Shown here: in pieces, positions 63,762 through 64,000 of the stretch
How the letters are laid out: each line of letters begins with the position of its first letter
Numbering within the stretch: position 1 is the first letter of the stretch
Assembly (NCBI GenBank): GCA_016722045.1
Contig: JADKGY010000008.1
Span: 372,001-436,000, forward strand
Origin: Candidatus Opimibacter skivensis
GTDB taxonomy: Bacteria > Bacteroidota > Bacteroidia > Chitinophagales > Saprospiraceae
Direction of reading: 5' to 3'
DNA length: 64,000 bases
Notes under the pieces: generated by a model
Database searches by the model: none
Told to the model about the DNA's origin: nothing
The model's input: the letters and a program-made list of their open reading frames with translations, nothing else
Position numbers and translations under genes: made by a program

Positions 63762-64000
63762 ATGACAACATTAATGAGCAATATATCAGCTACCGATGTA
63801 AAGAACCTGCGGGAAATGACCGGAGCAGGAATGATGGACTGCAAAGCCGCTTTGACAGAAGCAAATGGCGATGTAGAAAAAGCAATTGAAATACTACGCC
63901 TTAAAGGCCAGAAACTTTCAGTTAAAAGAGCTGATCGCGAAGCCAAAGAAGGTGTTGTCTTAGCTTTAGTTTCTGATGATAGCAAAAGAGGAGTAGTGAT
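63762..64000 (+). CDS. tsf: elongation factor Ts, 3' end outside window
   Basis: The N-terminal 80 residues are present: VKNLREMTGAGMMDCKAALTEANGDVEKAIEILRLKGQ, the UBA-like helix pair that binds EF-Tu, then GVVLALVSDDSKRGV. Start at 63762 (MTTLMSNISAT) or 63774. Its position after rpsB is canonical. Confidence 0.97.
   Translation, partial: MTTLMSNISATDVKNLREMTGAGMMDCKAALTEANGDVEKAIEILRLKGQKLSVKRADREAKEGVVLALVSDDSKRGVV

Noticed and set aside
1..64000. tRNA, rRNA or complete transposase genes
   Set aside because: None found by eye on either strand. The repeats seen are small and non-coding.

Overview
The window looks like a chromosomal segment of a free-living, gliding-type Bacteroidota, probably in or near Saprospiria/Chitinophagia. 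I infer this from a SusC/SusD pair, many proteins ending in a type IX secretion (T9SS) type A sorting domain, promoters with the TAnnTTTG -7 element, HYC_CC_PP and DUF486 family genes, and the rplM-rpsI-rpsB-tsf ribosomal operon at the right edge. Base composition looks moderately AT-rich (judged by eye). No tRNA, rRNA, CRISPR array, prophage or complete insertion sequence was seen.

Layout. 0-5 kb: end of an M1 aminopeptidase, a decayed DUF4143 ATPase, then a secreted cytochrome c/copper-monooxygenase-like protein and a redoxin. 5.3-8.5 kb: a probable copper cassette (HYC_CC_PP protein, HMA metal-binding protein, TonB receptor). 8.7-28.7 kb: a large carbohydrate locus. On the minus strand it has SusC, SusD, a putative (alpha/alpha)6 glycosidase-LamG-T9SS protein and a five-LamG T9SS protein. 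Divergently it has an AraC-type regulator, a solute-binding lipoprotein, two MalF/MalG-type permeases, a GH130-type phosphorylase/hydrolase, an alpha/alpha-barrel lipoprotein and a MalK-type ATPase. The implied route is surface capture and cleavage, SusCD transport across the outer membrane, ABC import across the inner membrane, then phosphorolysis in the cytoplasm. 28.9-31.8 kb: M1 metallopeptidase and a YciI-domain lipoprotein. 31.9-33.9 kb: tightly packed TM2, DUF2752, DUF4870-like and M48 peptidase genes. 34-39.5 kb: a DUF6055-like secreted protein and small accessory genes (VOC, DUF1801, DinB, DUF481-like), several frameshifted. 39.6-43.2 kb: a BlaI/M56 (BlaR1-like) regulatory pair with two palindromic operators, followed by a PDZ protein. 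43.4-46.1 kb: DUF486 gene and the agmatine-to-putrescine pair aguA/aguB. 46.2-50.6 kb: AAA/DUF4143 ATPase and a second DnaE-like polymerase. 50.7-58.6 kb: secreted and lipoprotein genes, an orphan Phd-type antitoxin and a TonB receptor. 58.7-61.9 kb: a lipoprotein and the photolyase-SRPBCC-ICMT operon. 62-64 kb: ribosomal genes.

The most unusual layer is non-coding. Many gene boundaries carry short tandem arrays with a 7-bp period but different unit sequences. There are also three families of dispersed palindromic elements, one of which is read in frame into the start of a permease gene and lies directly against the photolyase start. Five otherwise recognisable genes carry frameshifts, three of them explained by one missing base in a homopolymer. 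They may be assembly errors or real decay, and the sequence alone cannot decide.
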